NCBI GenBank assembly: GCA_028583415.1
Contig: CM053276.1
Span: 7,098,663-7,162,662 of the forward strand
Direction: 5' to 3'
DNA length: 64,000 nt
Source of the DNA: Protea cynaroides
Lineage: Eukaryota; Streptophyta; Magnoliopsida; Proteales; Proteaceae
A program made the position numbers and the translations under genes. Position 1 is the stretch's first letter. The number at the start of each line of letters is the position of its first letter. The notes under the pieces are model-generated. The model did no database searches and was not told the DNA's origin. It worked only from the letters and a program-made list of their open reading frames with translations. Below are positions 1 to 12,152 of this stretch, piece after piece.

Positions 1-101
1 CAGAAGAGAGAAAACCAGGGTAAGGTTCAGATTTCAATCTCACAGTAGAGAGAAAATTAAAGGGCAGGGAACCAGAGGATGAATAGCCCTAGGACACTGA
101 T

Positions 102-189
102 CATACTTGTCAAGCCGTCGCCTAGGCACCTTGGAAAATAGACGGGCTCCTTGGGCATCCATTTAGCATCCCACACCTTGACAACTATG
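102..189. mobile_element. Short hAT-like MITE (family A)
   Basis: An 88-bp element with terminal inverted repeats: CATACTTGTCAAG at the left, CTTGACAACTATG at the right, matching at 12 of 13 positions when one is reverse-complemented. Flanks ACACTGAT (94-101) and ACACCAAT (190-197) fit an imperfect 8-bp target duplication (6/8), as expected for hAT-type elements. A second member is at 25965-26125. It is too short to code for anything. The class is inferred from TSD length only. Confidence 0.6.
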
Positions 190-695
190 ACACCAATACA
201 ACCCTCAAAATTTCATGGAACTCCAACGGTTGGATATGAGTATGATAAGGGTTCTGTTTCAGAAATGGAAGCTTGGATCCCTTGAATTTAGGAACTCCAA
301 GAAACCCCAATCAGTAAACCTGATCAGGATCAAAGTTGGGTCGAGTTACTCCCTTGGTACAAAGAATAAAGCACCCAAGTTTCAGCCTAAGAGGATGGCC
401 AGATGATGCTCAACAGTGAAGTCCAAAGCAAAGTGGGAAAATATAAAAACAGAGGTACCGCAGGCAGGTTATGGTTGCAGATAACTTTCGATGAAAACCA
501 GAACCTATTATGCAGCTAAGGCTCCAATAATCAGAAGACTACTCTTCATCAATAGACAATAGATAGCAGCAATAATACCCCATGCAAATCACAGCAAGGA
601 GACATCATCAACATCAGATAAGAAAACCAATAGAGGCAGTGGTGGTGGCTAAATGCCACAAGGAAAACCCTTAAATGACCCTCAAACTGGCAATT

Positions 696-932
696 GCTTT
701 GATACCACGTAACAAAATATAAATAAGAGAAGGAAGATGGAGAGTACCGTAAGTATATTCTCTCCTCCTACTACTGATCTTATTAAATAGAAAAAAAATG
801 TACATGATAAAGATCTAGTGCAATTAGGAAACCCAAGTTCTATTGCCACTAGAGTTACAAGAAAAGATAATAAACTAATAAGATATAACTAAAACTACTA
901 AGACTGACGTAGATAAGATCCACGACTTAACA
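696..932 (-). repeat. Possible minus-strand LTR with adjacent primer binding site
   Basis: Read on the minus strand, a TG start at 932 (TGTTAAGTCGTGG) leads through about 225 bp to a GTTACG end at 708. The Met-tRNA-type primer binding site TGGTATCAAAGC (707-696) follows directly. This is the geometry of a 5' LTR of an element whose body would run toward position 1. No gag or pol is readable in 1-695 and no partner LTR is visible, so it is either truncated by the window edge or degenerate. Confidence 0.4.
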
Positions 933-1740
933 GATGAGGAAACCCTTTATTGAGATAACCAATATCTTTAACGCACCCAACGTATGACCGTGTATAAAAA
1001 GTGGCTCCAAAAACCTAGCATTTCTCATAACTTTTCCGCTACATAATTATAATCTTTCATAACTTGATATGCCAACATTTGGACAAACCAGTTTTGCTTA
1101 GACCCCATGCCTGGAAGGAACCGTTCAGACAAGGTATTACTATCCAAAATTCGAAACAGAACCTTATTTTTGTCTGATCCTGGTTTAACCAGGTCAAACA
1201 GAATTGGATATACAGGTCAATCAAAATTTAATCACCCTCTGCATTACATGCTTATAGATGTAGAGATGTGTGACCGAATGCATGGAATCAATAAACGTAA
1301 CTTACAATTTAGTAAAAGTCTGCCTCATACCATACATATTCTAATGAACCCCAGGCACAAACTCCCAATTTCAATTTCCTCTTTTCTGTTAAAACAACCC
1401 TGGTAAGTCATTTTCTTCACAAAAAATGACAAATACTACACTCCGAGGGTCAAAACAAGGCAATGACCACCTGATTCAAGATAAAAACTCTAGATTCATG
1501 TTCAGAGCGAGCTTATCCTTTTTGTCCACATATATCCAAATTGTGGCATAGCCTGAGATCCTAGGAAACCCTAAAATTTAGAACAGCAAAGCAACAATAA
1601 TAATATATCAACATCCAATTCAAATGGATATGATGAATAATTAAATATTAATATTTAGTAGTTTCATGACTGATCCTGTAAAACCACTTTCAGAAAGGGG
1701 ATATTTTACTTGTAAGACAATCTACAACAACTCAACTCAA
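933..1740. other. WHIRLY2 intron 7, no feature seen
   Basis: AT-rich intronic sequence. I see no coding exon on either strand. A 99-residue open frame at 1107-1406 has no recognisable motif and is treated as chance. Confidence 0.5.
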
Positions 1741-2240
1741 ATCAGTCATGTCCCAACTAAATGGGGTCAACTACATTGACCTATTTTGGCATTCAACTCT
1801 ATTCAATGCTATACTTGTCGGTAGCGTAAACCCAAACCCGTATTTTCTCACCACTTCTCCCAAAGTCTTTTTAAGCCTGCCCCTTACTCTTTTAGCTCCT
1901 CCAATCTGAATTATATTACTCCTTACTAGTGCAATCACAGATCTTCGCTGCATACACATACCACCTCCAACAAATTTCTCTCGACTTATCATGCATTATA
2001 TGATATCTAATGTGTTTGTTCCATATTAAATCCTTCCTACTTTTACCACTCATCTATCTCAACATCCAATCTCAGCTACACTAGTATTGTTTCTATGTTG
2101 TATCTTCACTGCCCAACATTCAGCTCCCCACTTAATTGTTAGTCTTTATCTGTCCCATGAAATTTACTTTTGAGTTTAATGGAATGCATTGATCACACAA
2201 TCTAAAGTAACCCTTCTACTCCATCCATCCTCTTTTATAT
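1741..2240 (-). mobile_element. 5'-truncated RTE-type LINE (3' end)
   Basis: Minus strand. The 3' terminus reads as the conserved plant RTE tail (CCCCATTTAGTTGGGA near 1765-1750) followed by a TTGAG/TTGTTG-type tail. Upstream, degenerate translation matches the end of the RTE reverse transcriptase ORF: a GAECWAVK segment near 2130, then a segment resembling GRLKKTLGEVVRK near 1880. Frameshifts and stops show it is dead. A longer copy in the opposite orientation is at 3083-5402. Confidence 0.75.
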
Positions 2241-3082
2241 CTTTCAATAAATTTCAGGCCAGACACTTTTACCAGTAGTTTACTTAAATATCAGATTTTC
2301 TGTTTCAGAATTATGCTAAGTTTTAGTTGCTGATTCGTTTGCTGTTCATATACTGCCATATTCAGATTTTGATTTGTGTTCCTATTCTCAGATTCAGAAT
2401 TCTGTTTTAGAACTCCAAACCTTCAATCGATTTCTGGTTACCTAGTTCAAGTCAATTTCAGTTTATTTTTCACTTCAGATTTACTTTCTTGAATTTGTTC
2501 GCAGTTCACTATTATATTCTGAATTCAATCCTTAACTGAGTTCTGTTTTGAATTCTCAAAAACCCCCAAGCAATTCTGCAGTTTTTGTGTTTCCTGGTGG
2601 CAGAAGAATATTTCATAATTTCAGATGCAACCATCAGAATTGGATCAAACTTGCCAGAACCTTCAATTAAGTTTCAAGCCCATCAGAACTGTTTTGTTCA
2701 AGTTACTAAAATTTCCTTACTTCTGGTTCTAGTTCTTTTTTTCCTGCATTCCTATGGTTTTCTATTAATCAATTCTATAGAAGATTAGAACAACCACCCC
2801 CCCCCCCAAAAAAAAAAAAAAAAAATGTCCCTGCCCTTGATTTAGCTTTATAGAGTTCCAGGGTTCCTAATAACATTTTTTTTCTTTTTTGGGATAAGTT
2901 ACTAATAACGTGTTGCATATTCCCATTTGCATATTTTTGCTGCTAAAGATATTCATTTTTTGGATAAATAACAAATACATCTACAGTATTAAAAAAAGAT
3001 TCTTCCATATCAATATTTTTTTAATTACAAATAATTTAATAGTTAGTTGAAGATTGTATAAATTTGTTATGTATGTGGACAT
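2241..3082. other. Intronic spacer with a C-run/A-run tract
   Basis: AT-rich sequence in WHIRLY2 intron 7. Notable only for a homopolymer C-run followed by an A-run at about 2797-2825. No gene recognised. Confidence 0.5.
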
Positions 3083-5402
3083 GGAGGATATGGTTTCAGA
3101 GTGAGGAATGAGGAGGGGTCTTCAGTTTTAGATTTTGCTGTGGCTTATGATTAATCCATTGTAATTCATACTTTGAAAAGTGGGAGGAGCATTTAATCAC
3201 CTTCAAAAGTGGGCATCATAGTAGCCAACTAGATTTCTTTCTCACTAGAAGGTCCAATAGGTTGTTATGTAAGGACTGTAAGGTTATTACCAAGAGAAAG
3301 CCTGACCACACTAAATGGATTACTGGTCATAGTTGTATGTCTCATTATGCTAAATTGTCAGAAAGGTGAGGTTATTTGTCCTAGGATAAGGTGATGGAGT
3401 TTCAAAGGAGTTACCTTGAAAGCTGATAATGTGTCAAGCAAGTAAAGTGGGACTTTGAAGGAGACACCAATACAATGTGGAACAAAATGACTTTTTGTAT
3501 TAAAAAAAGTTGCTAACGATGTCCTAGGCATATCAAAAGGAAAACGTCATTCCTCTAGGGAGTCTTGGTGGTGGGATGATGATGTTCAAGCAGCCACTAA
3601 GGCTAAGAAAGATAATTTTAAGATATAGCAAAGGACTATGTATGTAGAGAGAGGATCTAAAAAGATATAACCTTGCTAAAAATGGAGCTAAGAAGAATGT
3701 GGGAAAAGCAAGGGCCAAGAAATATGAAAATCTTTATCAAGTTGAGTTTAAAGGAAGGGTGAAAAGCAATCTATAAAATAGCTAAGAGGGGAAGTAAAAT
3801 TTGGACCATGTTAGATGTATTAAAAATGCAGATGGTAGAGTTCTAGTAAGAGATGAAGATATTAAAGAGCGATGAAACGATTATTTCTATAGCCTATTAA
3901 ATGAAGATACTTCGAGTAATAGTGTCCAAGAAGGCTGCATTATCCATCAAGACACCGGAGATCGTAGGTATATAATTAAAACTATGGTGTCGGAGGTAAA
4001 AGAAGCTTTAAGAACGATAAATGTAGGTAAAGCACCAAGTCCAAATGAAGTCCCAATAGAAATATGGAGGAGAATGTATGATGAATAGGGGGTTCCTATT
4101 TATAAAAATAAAAATGACATTTAGAGCTGCAATAACTACAGATGCATAAAACTATTGAGTCATACAATGAAACTATGGGAGAGAATTATTGAAACTCGCA
4201 TGAGACAAGAAACTACCATTACGAAAACCAATTTGGTTTTATGCCAGGAAAATACACGACAAAAACTATTTACTTACATAGGAGAGTTATGAAAAGATTT
4301 AGAAAATGTAAGAAGGATCTCCATATGGTCTTTATTGACCTAGAACAAGCTTATAACTAAGTCCCTAGAGCATTAATCTTGCAAGTACTACAAAAGAGAA
4401 GTGTTTTGAGCAAATATGTGGAAAGAGTTAGAATATATATATATATTATAATGTTGTGAGTAGTGCAAAAACCATGGAAGGTCAAGGTAGTGAATTCCAA
4501 ATCACAATTAGATTACATCAAGGATCAGTTTTAAACCCTTATCTGTTTGCCCTTATAATGGATGATTTAACCAGAGACATTCAAGATGAAGTTTCTTAAA
4601 ATATGTTTTTTGCTAATAATATTGTTTGGGTGAATGAGACAAAAGCAGGGATTAACGCCTAGTTGGAGTTATGGAGATTAACATTGGAATTAAAAGGTTT
4701 TAAGATAAGTCGAACAAAAACAAAGTATATGGTGTATAACTTTAATTGCACAATGACAGATAATGAGGTGGTACAAATTGACGAGAGGAAGATACCACAA
4801 AGTGATTATTTTAGCTATCTAGGCTCGATCATAAATAAAGAAGATGATATAGAAGATAATGTTTCACAGAGGATTAAAATAGGATTGATGAAGTCAATAT
4901 GTGCTTCTAGAGTGTTATCAGTGTATGCCTTTAAATTAAAGCAAAATTTTATTAGGACAGTCATTTGACCAACTATAAAGTATAGTGCAGAATGTTGGGT
5001 AGTTAAAAAGCATCATATAAATAAATTTAGTGCAGCTGAGATAAAGATGTTGAGATGGATGTGTGGAAAAACTAGGAAGGTTAAGACAAGGAATGATCAT
5101 ATTATAGCTGATTTGAGAGTAGCATCAATACATGATAAGCTACGAGAAAAATCGTTTGAGATGGTATGGCCATATTCAACGGGGGTCTTTAGGTGCTCCA
5201 GTACAGAGGAGTAATTTGATTCAGATAGAAAGATCTAAAAAGGCTAGACAGAACTAAGATGACTCTAAGCGAGGTGGTGAGGAAAGACATGCATAGCTTA
5301 GGTCATATTTCAAGTATGCCTCAAACAAGGCTGATTAGAAGGCAAGAATCCATGTAGTCAATCCTATTTAGTTGGGATAAGGTTTTGTTGTTGTTGTTGT
5401 AC
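3083..5402 (+). mobile_element. Degenerate RTE-type LINE
   Basis: Starts within an endonuclease-like segment: translation near 3083-3310 gives a degraded GGYGFRVRNEEG block and a downstream PGESLTT-like block. It continues through a reverse transcriptase riddled with stops and frameshifts. The best preserved stretch, 4663-4968, contains LKGFKISRTKTKYM, typical of the RTE RT C-terminal half, then YLGSIINKEDDIEDNV. The element ends at the conserved tail TTTAGTTGGGATAAGG with (TTG)n at 5370-5400. An RTE protein would normally provide endonuclease and RT for target-primed reverse transcription; this copy cannot. The 5' end is unclear. Confidence 0.85.
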
Positions 5403-5571
5403 AACGTGCCCATGCACTGTACTCAACGGATCCATATTTGCCAAGTCTGTTTTAATTTTTAATAAGCTATATCTGCTGAGTCTTGCATCCTAAGAATGTA
5501 CAGATAAATGGACATGACCCATAGGCGCATACCTGCACCTGAACCTATGTGACATAGCATAGTTGTCAAGG

Positions 5572-5678
5572 TTTTTTTTTTTTTTTTTTGGGTAGGTACC
5601 CCAAGGACAATTGAACTCATGACCTCTTCATTTTGAGGTATTGGTCTGTTGCCAACTGAGCTATCAAGGTGTTGTCTT
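5572..5678 (-). mobile_element. tRNA-derived SINE, minus strand
   Basis: Read on the minus strand from about 5678: a tRNA-like box A (GATAGCTCAGTTGG), then box B (GAGTTCAATTG), then a short body ending in a homopolymer A tail (the T-run at 5572-5589 on the plus strand). The same family appears twice in the ARF gene at 62078-62176 and about 62677-62760, where the tail is (AAT)n. The tRNA fold is not complete enough to be a tRNA gene. Target duplication not resolved. Confidence 0.65.
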
Positions 5679-6028
5679 GTTGGCCACTTGCCTTGAGATC
5701 TAGGCCCTAGACCCAAGAAAATAAAAAGAAGGGAGCAATACTCATAAATAACTACAGAAATTGGTTTAAACTCTAAAATAGTTTGTGACGTAATACATGG
5801 TGTTCACCTTGGTGCTTTGGCCCCTGTCTAGGGGTCACCTAAGTTTCCATGACAGATACCAATGAGCAATCTTCTTTGGCCAACATTTGTAACACCTATA
5901 CAACATAGTATACCATGACTACATAATTTTGATATTTACGTTAGTTTCTTATTTTTGAATCTACACATCTATGATCCAATGCATTTCCTTTTTCGATATA
6001 TAGATATAATAGTTACTCCACTACTTAC

Positions 6029-6522
6029 CATAGTTCAAAAACTCGAGTCTCGAGGGTGTCTCGACCCTCTGAGAAACCGAGATTCTGGTAGAACATGTAC
6101 TTTCTACGCTAAAGTTCAAACTGTGTCTCGAGGCTCAAATGGTCATTTTAAGGCCTGATACTCTAGGGAATCACTTTTTTAGCATACATCATCACATTAA
6201 ACAATAAAATTGAAAAAATAATCACACGTGGTAATTTTTGGGTTTACACCCATGTTTGACAGTGTTGATCTGAAGTTCAGATGTAAACTTAAGGTAAGAT
6301 ATCTACATAAAGTTACACTAGTAGAAGATCAAGGAAGGCCAAATGATCTAGTAAAATTATACTTTAGGAGAAGAATAAACATAATAACACTTAACTAGTT
6401 AATTGTCATAGTCAAAAAATCCAAAATAATCAAGGAGGCCATACAATCATAATTCACACATGATGTAAAGACCAGTCAAGAACTGTTCGAAAATGTCGAT
6501 CTCGCCGAGATTTTGAACCATG
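6029..6522. mobile_element. hAT-like non-autonomous TIR element (family B)
   Basis: A 494-bp element starting CATAGTTCAAAAACTCG and ending CGAGATTTTGAACCATG, which are inverted repeats of each other with few mismatches. Flanks CTACTTAC (6021-6028) and CCACTTAC (6523-6530) form an 8-bp target duplication with one mismatch. No transposase is encoded. A short hairpin derivative is at 23647-23725. It ends 66 bp before the Copia 5' LTR. Confidence 0.75.
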
Positions 6523-6588
6523 CCACTTACGACATTAGACACCATTTTTTAAGGTCACGTAACTATTATATAGATTTTTTTTTCTAAG

Positions 6589-6973
6589 TGTTAACGTGGC
6601 CCATGTAAACCAAGCCCATAGGGCCCAGTCCGATAACCAAGCCAGCGTTGCTGGTGACGATTAGCGCCAGCGACACTAGCTACTGGCTCTAGTGTTATTT
6701 ATTTTCCTTTTTCCTTCTTTATTTCTTTTCATTTTTATTGTTATTTCTTTCTTATTATGTCTCCTTTTGTTTATGGAGACTTTCGTTATGTAATTGGTTA
6801 CTTTTTTGCTTATAAATAATAGTGATAACTAAGAGAGAGAGAGAGGCACTGATCTTGACACTAGCTCCTTGCTGTTTTCGTGATCAGCTTTCTTCTTTTT
6901 CTTCTTATTTCTTCAACTCTCTTCTTCTTTTGATTTTCTGGTTTAGTACTTGTGCTTGTGTGGTTTTGCTACA
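6589..6973 (+). repeat. 5' LTR of the Copia element
   Basis: 385 bp, beginning TGTTAACGTGGCCC and ending GCTACA. It contains a TATA-like TATAAATAATAG at about 6810, followed by a GA-rich stretch. It closely matches the 3' LTR by eye; the main difference is a shorter TTC microsatellite. Confidence 0.93.
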
Positions 6974-7430
6974 TGGTATCAAAGCATTAGATCTCAGCAA
7001 TCATTAAAACTTGGTTTGATAGGCCTTTGACATTTTTTACTCTAACTATATACTGATTCTCCTTGGTGCTACGAGATGATCACGACTTGTTGTGCTTACT
7101 ACTATGCTATCTATGTGTGATTGTTAACTTCTTGATCATCTTCTTACTGTCAATGTAGTAAACTTTAATTTAAAAAAAAAAAAAAAAAAAATTTGCTACC
7201 TATCATCCTACCGCCATCCCTCTTGAGCCATCATTCTTTCGGTCACTCGGTTGGTTGAACCGAGAATTTATTTATTTGTGCAAAGATATATATTGTGTAA
7301 CCACACTACCTCCATCATCCTCTGCTTCTCAGTGAGCCTTATTTCCTTGGTCTCTCGGTTGGCGGAACCTGGTGAAAGAATAATAATTTTTTTTTGCATT
7401 ACTTAGTCGTGTTGGTTACTAGTTATTACT

Positions 7431-8365
7431 TTGAAGATGACTAATTACAAGCCTTCGGAGGTTCAGATCATTACTGTGAAATGGAAAGGGATTTCAAACT
7501 ACCTTTTATGGGCTCAGGTAATCAAAGCCTACATCTTATCTAAAGACAAAATTAAGATTCTTTCTGAAGATGCTCTTGTTAGTGATGTTAAAGATCCAGA
7601 GTCTATCAAAGTTTATTATACTTAGCTTCATGATAATTCCTTAGTTCAAACTTGGTTATGGAACAGTATTGACATATCTATCTTGCCTACTATAATGTTT
7701 CACAATACTGCCAAGGCCATATGAGATGATCTAAAAGAGACCTATGGCCAAGATAAGAATGTTTATAGGATTTATGACCTCTATGAGAGGATGTTCACCT
7801 ATTCTATTGGCGACAAATCTCTGATTGATTACTATGGAGGCTTCAAAGGCCTTATTGAAGAGATCCAAGCTGTGCAGCCCCTTTCAACTGATATCAATAA
7901 GATAAAAACCCTACAGTCTGAATTTTATGTGGCCAAGTTTCTAGCTGGCCTCTCTCCTGAGCATCAAACTATGAAGAATCAGCTCCTTATCGATGCTTCC
8001 ATACCTACCTTAAGTAATTCTTTCATCTCCAACGTTTGGTTCCCCAGACCAACACTTCCCCCAAAGATACAACTGCCTTGTTTGCTGGCCGTGGTTGGCG
8101 TTCCACCTCTAGGGGCCGTGGCTCCAACCGTGGTCGTGGCCGTGGTGGTGGTTTTGGCCGTCCTCAAGCTAATAAGTCTGCCCGCTTCTGTACTCATTGC
8201 AACAAACCCAACCACACTACTAATACCTGTTGGGAGAAATTTGGTCGTCCTAAATGGGCGGATAATTTGGTGAATACTGTTACCATCAATGATACATCTC
8301 TGGCTGCCCTGGTTCCACCATCTACACCTGCTCCATCTTTTAATCAGTATGAGGCCCTTCTTTGA
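7431..8365 (+). pseudogene. Copia gag remnant
   Basis: The reading frame opens at 7431 (N-terminal gag-like segment ending at a stop at 7623), resumes at 7791, and shifts again at 8036. A Gly/Arg-rich stretch is followed by one CCHC zinc knuckle (C-X2-C-X4-H-X4-C) at 8189-8230. In intact elements Gag forms the virus-like particle and binds the RNA. Here at least one stop and one frameshift break it. Confidence 0.85.
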
Positions 8366-8460
8366 AGGGTTCAGAACCTTGAAACTGCTGGTCCTTCTTC
8401 TACTGCCACTTTGTCTCGTACAAGTACATCTGCCCTCCTTTCCTACACATCCCCTCACCC

Positions 8461-11400
8461 ATGGATATTGATTCGGGTGCCACCTGTCACATGACAAGTG
8501 AGTCCTCTGTCTTTTCGTCTCTTCATGAAACCAACAAACCCATTACTTTTTACCTTGCTCATGGGTCTTCTACTACTGCCTCTCAGCATGATCATGTCTC
8601 CCTTTACCAGTGTATGTCTTTACCCTCAGTCCTACAAGTACCTAATTTTCCTCTTAATCTTTTATCTATTAGTCAACTAACTAAATCTCTTAATTGTGTT
8701 GCTACCTTTTACCCCTCCCATTGTCACTTTCAGGATCTCAAGACCAAGGAAATGACTGGTGGCCACGTGAGCATACTAGCCTATACTACTTAGAGCCCAC
8801 TGAACATTTACCTATTGCTACAACTACCACTACTACTACTATCCCTCTTCAATGGCACCAACGACTTGGTCATTTGTCTTTGTCTAAGATAAAGGTTCTT
8901 ATTCCTAGTTGTAAGCCTCTCACTACACTACAATGTGAGGCTGTGAATTAGGAAACATCATCGTTTGTCTTTCCCTGCTAGTACTACTCCTAGGAATTTT
9001 ACCCCATTTTCTTTAGTACATTCTGATATTTGGGGCCCTTGTCGTGTACCCGATAGATTAGGTTTATCTTATGTTGTAACCTTCGTGGATGATTTTTCCA
9101 AGATGACCTAGCTTTATTTAGTAAAATATCGTTCTAAGTTTCTTTCTATTTTTCGAAGATTTCATAACGAAATTCTTACTCAGTTTGGTGTGCCAATTAA
9201 AGTGTTACGTACAGATAATGCTCTTGAATATGTTCCACATGCTGTTTCTAATTTCTGTTTTGATAATGGTATCGTCCATCATACTAGTTCTGCTTATACC
9301 CCTCAACAAAATGGGGTTGTTGAATGCAAAAATAAACATATTCTGGATATTGTCAGGTTCCTAATGTTTCATATGAATGTCCCAAAATTCTATTGGTGTG
9401 ATGCAGTCTTGACAGCTTGTTTTCTCATAAATCGTATGCCATCTTCTATTCTACACAACAAAATTCCATTTCGTCTTCTTTATCCAGACACCCCTTTATT
9501 TCCTGTGTATTCTAGGGTTTTTGGTAGTACCTACTTTGTTCACATTATGCATCCTACATTAGGAAAGCTTTCACCCCGTTCTCTCAAGTGTATCTATCTT
9601 GGTTATTCCCGTACTCAGAAAGGGTATAGGTGTTTCAATCCTACTACTAAAAGTCACTATGTCAGTTCTGATGTTATCTTCTTCGAAGACAAACCATATT
9701 ATCAAGTTTCGGTGCCGACTCCTTCACCTCCATCTGACCCATCTATCCCTTCAGTCCCATCTGACGATTTCTCACCTAGCTCTGATGATTCACCTCCATC
9801 TGACCCCCCACCACCCCTACAGGTTTATCAATGACGTTCTAAAGTGGCTCCGCCTACTACTGCACCTGCTACTCCACCGCCGACTACTGAATCTCCTGAT
9901 CCTAAGGTCTCTCTTAACCTCCCTATTGCTCTTCATAAAGGTACTCGTACTTGTACTCAGCGTTCTTTAGTTGCTTATCCTATTGAAAATTTTGTTTCTA
10001 CTGACCATCTCCCTTTTTGTCACCAAAATTTGGTTTACTCATTATTTACTACCATTGTTCCTACTTCCCTTTCCCAAGCCTTGTCCCATCTAGGGTGGAA
10101 GGCAGCTATGGATGTTGAGATGGATGCCTTAATGGCTCGCCAAACTTGGACTCTTATCGATTTACCACAAGGTCATTCAGTGGTTCGTTGTAGGTGGGTT
10201 TATACTATCTAACATAATTCGGATGATTATATTGAAAGATTAAAGGCTAGACTTGTTGCCAAAGGGTTCACTTAGACCTATGGTATCGATTATTTTGAGA
10301 CGTTCTCCCTTGTTGTTCGTCTCAACTCTGTTTGTGTTCTCATTTCTTTGACTGTCAATCTTGATTAGCCTCTTTATCAGATGGATGTTAAGAATGTCTT
10401 CCTATATGGGGACCTACATGAGGAAGTTTATATGGACCAACCTCCAGGGTATGGTTTAATAAGTTCAGCACTGTTATTACAGATTTTGGTCTCATTACAT
10501 GTTATTCTGATCATTCCATTTTTGTACGACATCGTTCCTCTCATGTCTGCCGTGTACGTAGATGATATTATTATTATAGGAAATGATAAGACAAGCATTG
10601 TTGAAATTAAATTTTATTTGAATACTCACTTTCAGATGAAAAACTTAAGTTTTCTTTACTATTTTTTGGGGATTAAAGTGGTTTGCAGTTGTAAAAATAT
10701 CAGTCTGTCTCAAAGAAAGTATGTGCATGATTTACTTTCTGAATTAGGAGTAGAGCCAAACCAGTTGAAACACCAATGGACCCGCATCAGAAACTTGAAA
10801 CATGTGATAGTCCTGAATATTCTGATATTCATCAATACAGACGCTTAGTTGGGAAACTGATTTATCTAACTGTAATTCGGCCTGATATTTCATTTGCTAT
10901 TAGAGTTGTTAGTCAATTTATGCATGCTCCAAAAATTGCTCATTGGGAGGTTGTCTGTGCATATTGCGGTACCTCAAGAAATCCCCTGGAACTGGCCTTA
11001 TTTATCATCGGCATTGGCATCTTGACATTGTTGGTTATTCTGATTTTGATTGGGCAGGAGCTGATGGTAATAAACGCTCCACCATTGGATATTGTACCTT
11101 TATTGGGGGTAATCTTATTACTTGGCGGAATAAAAAGCAAACTACTATATCCAAGTCCAATACTGAAGCTGAATATCGTGCTATGGCACACACTACTGCT
11201 GAATTGTTATGGTTGAAAAATATTCTACAAGAACTTGGATTCCCTGTCTCTAGACCTATGTCCTTGATGTGTGACAATCAAGCTACTATTTATATTGCTA
11301 GTAATCTAGTCTTCTATGAACATACCAAACACATAGAGGTTGATTGTCATTTTGTTCAAGATGCTGTCATGAAGAAGATAGTTGTTACTCCCTTTGTATC

Positions 11401-11590
11401 TTCTTCGAATCAACTTGTTGATATTCTTACAAAGTCATTATTTGGACCCGCATATTGGTTAAACTGTTACAAGCTTGGATTGGGTGATCTGTATACTCCA
11501 AGCTTGAGGGAGGGTGTTAACGTGGCCCATGTAAACCAGGCCCAAAGGGCCCAGTCCGATAACCAAGCTAGTATTGTTGGCGGTGATTAG
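8461..11590 (+). pseudogene. Copia pol remnant (PR-IN-RT-RH)
   Basis: Aspartic protease active site DSGA at the start (about 8467). GAG-pre-integrase WHQRLGH motif near 8850. Integrase core from about 9000, broken by stops, with the TPQQNGVVE block near 9300 and an intact stretch 9190-9834. RT motifs from about 10060: MDVKNVFLYGDL at 10381 and the catalytic YVDDI near 10555. RNase H from 10943 with an intact DNQAT-type core. Between the PPGY block (about 10446) and YVDDI only about 110 bp remain, far less than in related elements, so part of the RT palm is deleted. Several further stops confirm inactivity. Confidence 0.93.
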
Positions 11591-11816
11591 TGCTAGCGAC
11601 ACTAGCTACTGGCTCTAGCGTTATTTACTTTCCTTTTTCCTACTTTATTTCATTTCCTTTTTATTGTTATTTCTTTCTTATTATGTCTCCTTTTGTTTAT
11701 GGAGACTTTCTCTATGTAATTGGTTACTTTTTTGCTTATAAATAATAGTGACAACTGAGAGAGAGGGGCACTGATCTCGACACCAGCTCCTTGCTGTTTT
11801 CGTGATCTGCTTTCTT

Positions 11817-11847
<31 letters not shown>

Positions 11848-11916
11848 TTTCTTCAACTCTCTTCTTCTTCTTTTGATTTTCTAGTTTAGTACTTGTGGTT
11901 GTGTGGTTTTGTTACA
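11515..11916 (+). repeat. 3' LTR of the Copia element
   Basis: 402 bp, TGTTAACGTGGCCC to GTTACA. It is longer than the 5' copy mainly because of an expanded (TTC)n run at about 11813-11846. Otherwise nearly the same sequence, so the insertion is not ancient. Confidence 0.93.
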
Positions 11917-12152
11917 TTAAGCACCTCATTTCATCCTACATAACAGTTGCAAATACAATACATATGGTAATTCAGGACACGCACCAAAGCCAGTATTTTG
12001 AACCTTTTACCCGTCTACACTTGTTTCATGACAAGAAAATATTATCAAAACAGATCATCAACCATCTAATCATTGCACAGATGCTCCATGAATATTCAAA
12101 TCTAGCAATTTAAAGTTGTAAAACAACGATAGGTTGCACAAACATCATACAC

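Larger units (their letters stand above)
6589..11916 (+). mobile_element. Ty1/Copia LTR retrotransposon, full structure, coding region dead
   Basis: A 5.3-kb element with two LTRs (6589-6973 and 11515-11916), a Met-tRNA-type primer binding site TGGTATCAAAGC directly after the 5' LTR (6974-6985) and a purine-rich tract TTGAGGGAGGG just before the 3' LTR. Flanks CTAAG (6584-6588) and TTAAG (11917-11921) fit a 5-bp target duplication with one mismatch. Domain order gag, protease, integrase, reverse transcriptase, RNase H is the Copia order. Many stops and frameshifts, and a missing stretch in RT, make it non-autonomous. It lies in WHIRLY2 intron 7, opposite to the gene. Confidence 0.95.

Noticed and set aside
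1107..1406. 99-residue plus-strand frame
   Set aside because: No motif and antisense to the WHIRLY2 intron; chance frame.
5459..5716. Candidate last exon of WHIRLY2 on the minus strand
   Set aside because: The peptide (ending in a YLYILRMQDSADIAY segment) lacks the expected ALPHIMGWD-type sequence and overlaps a SINE.
7979..8497. 172-residue minus-strand frame
   Set aside because: Shadow of the Copia gag region, whose zinc knuckle reads on the plus strand.
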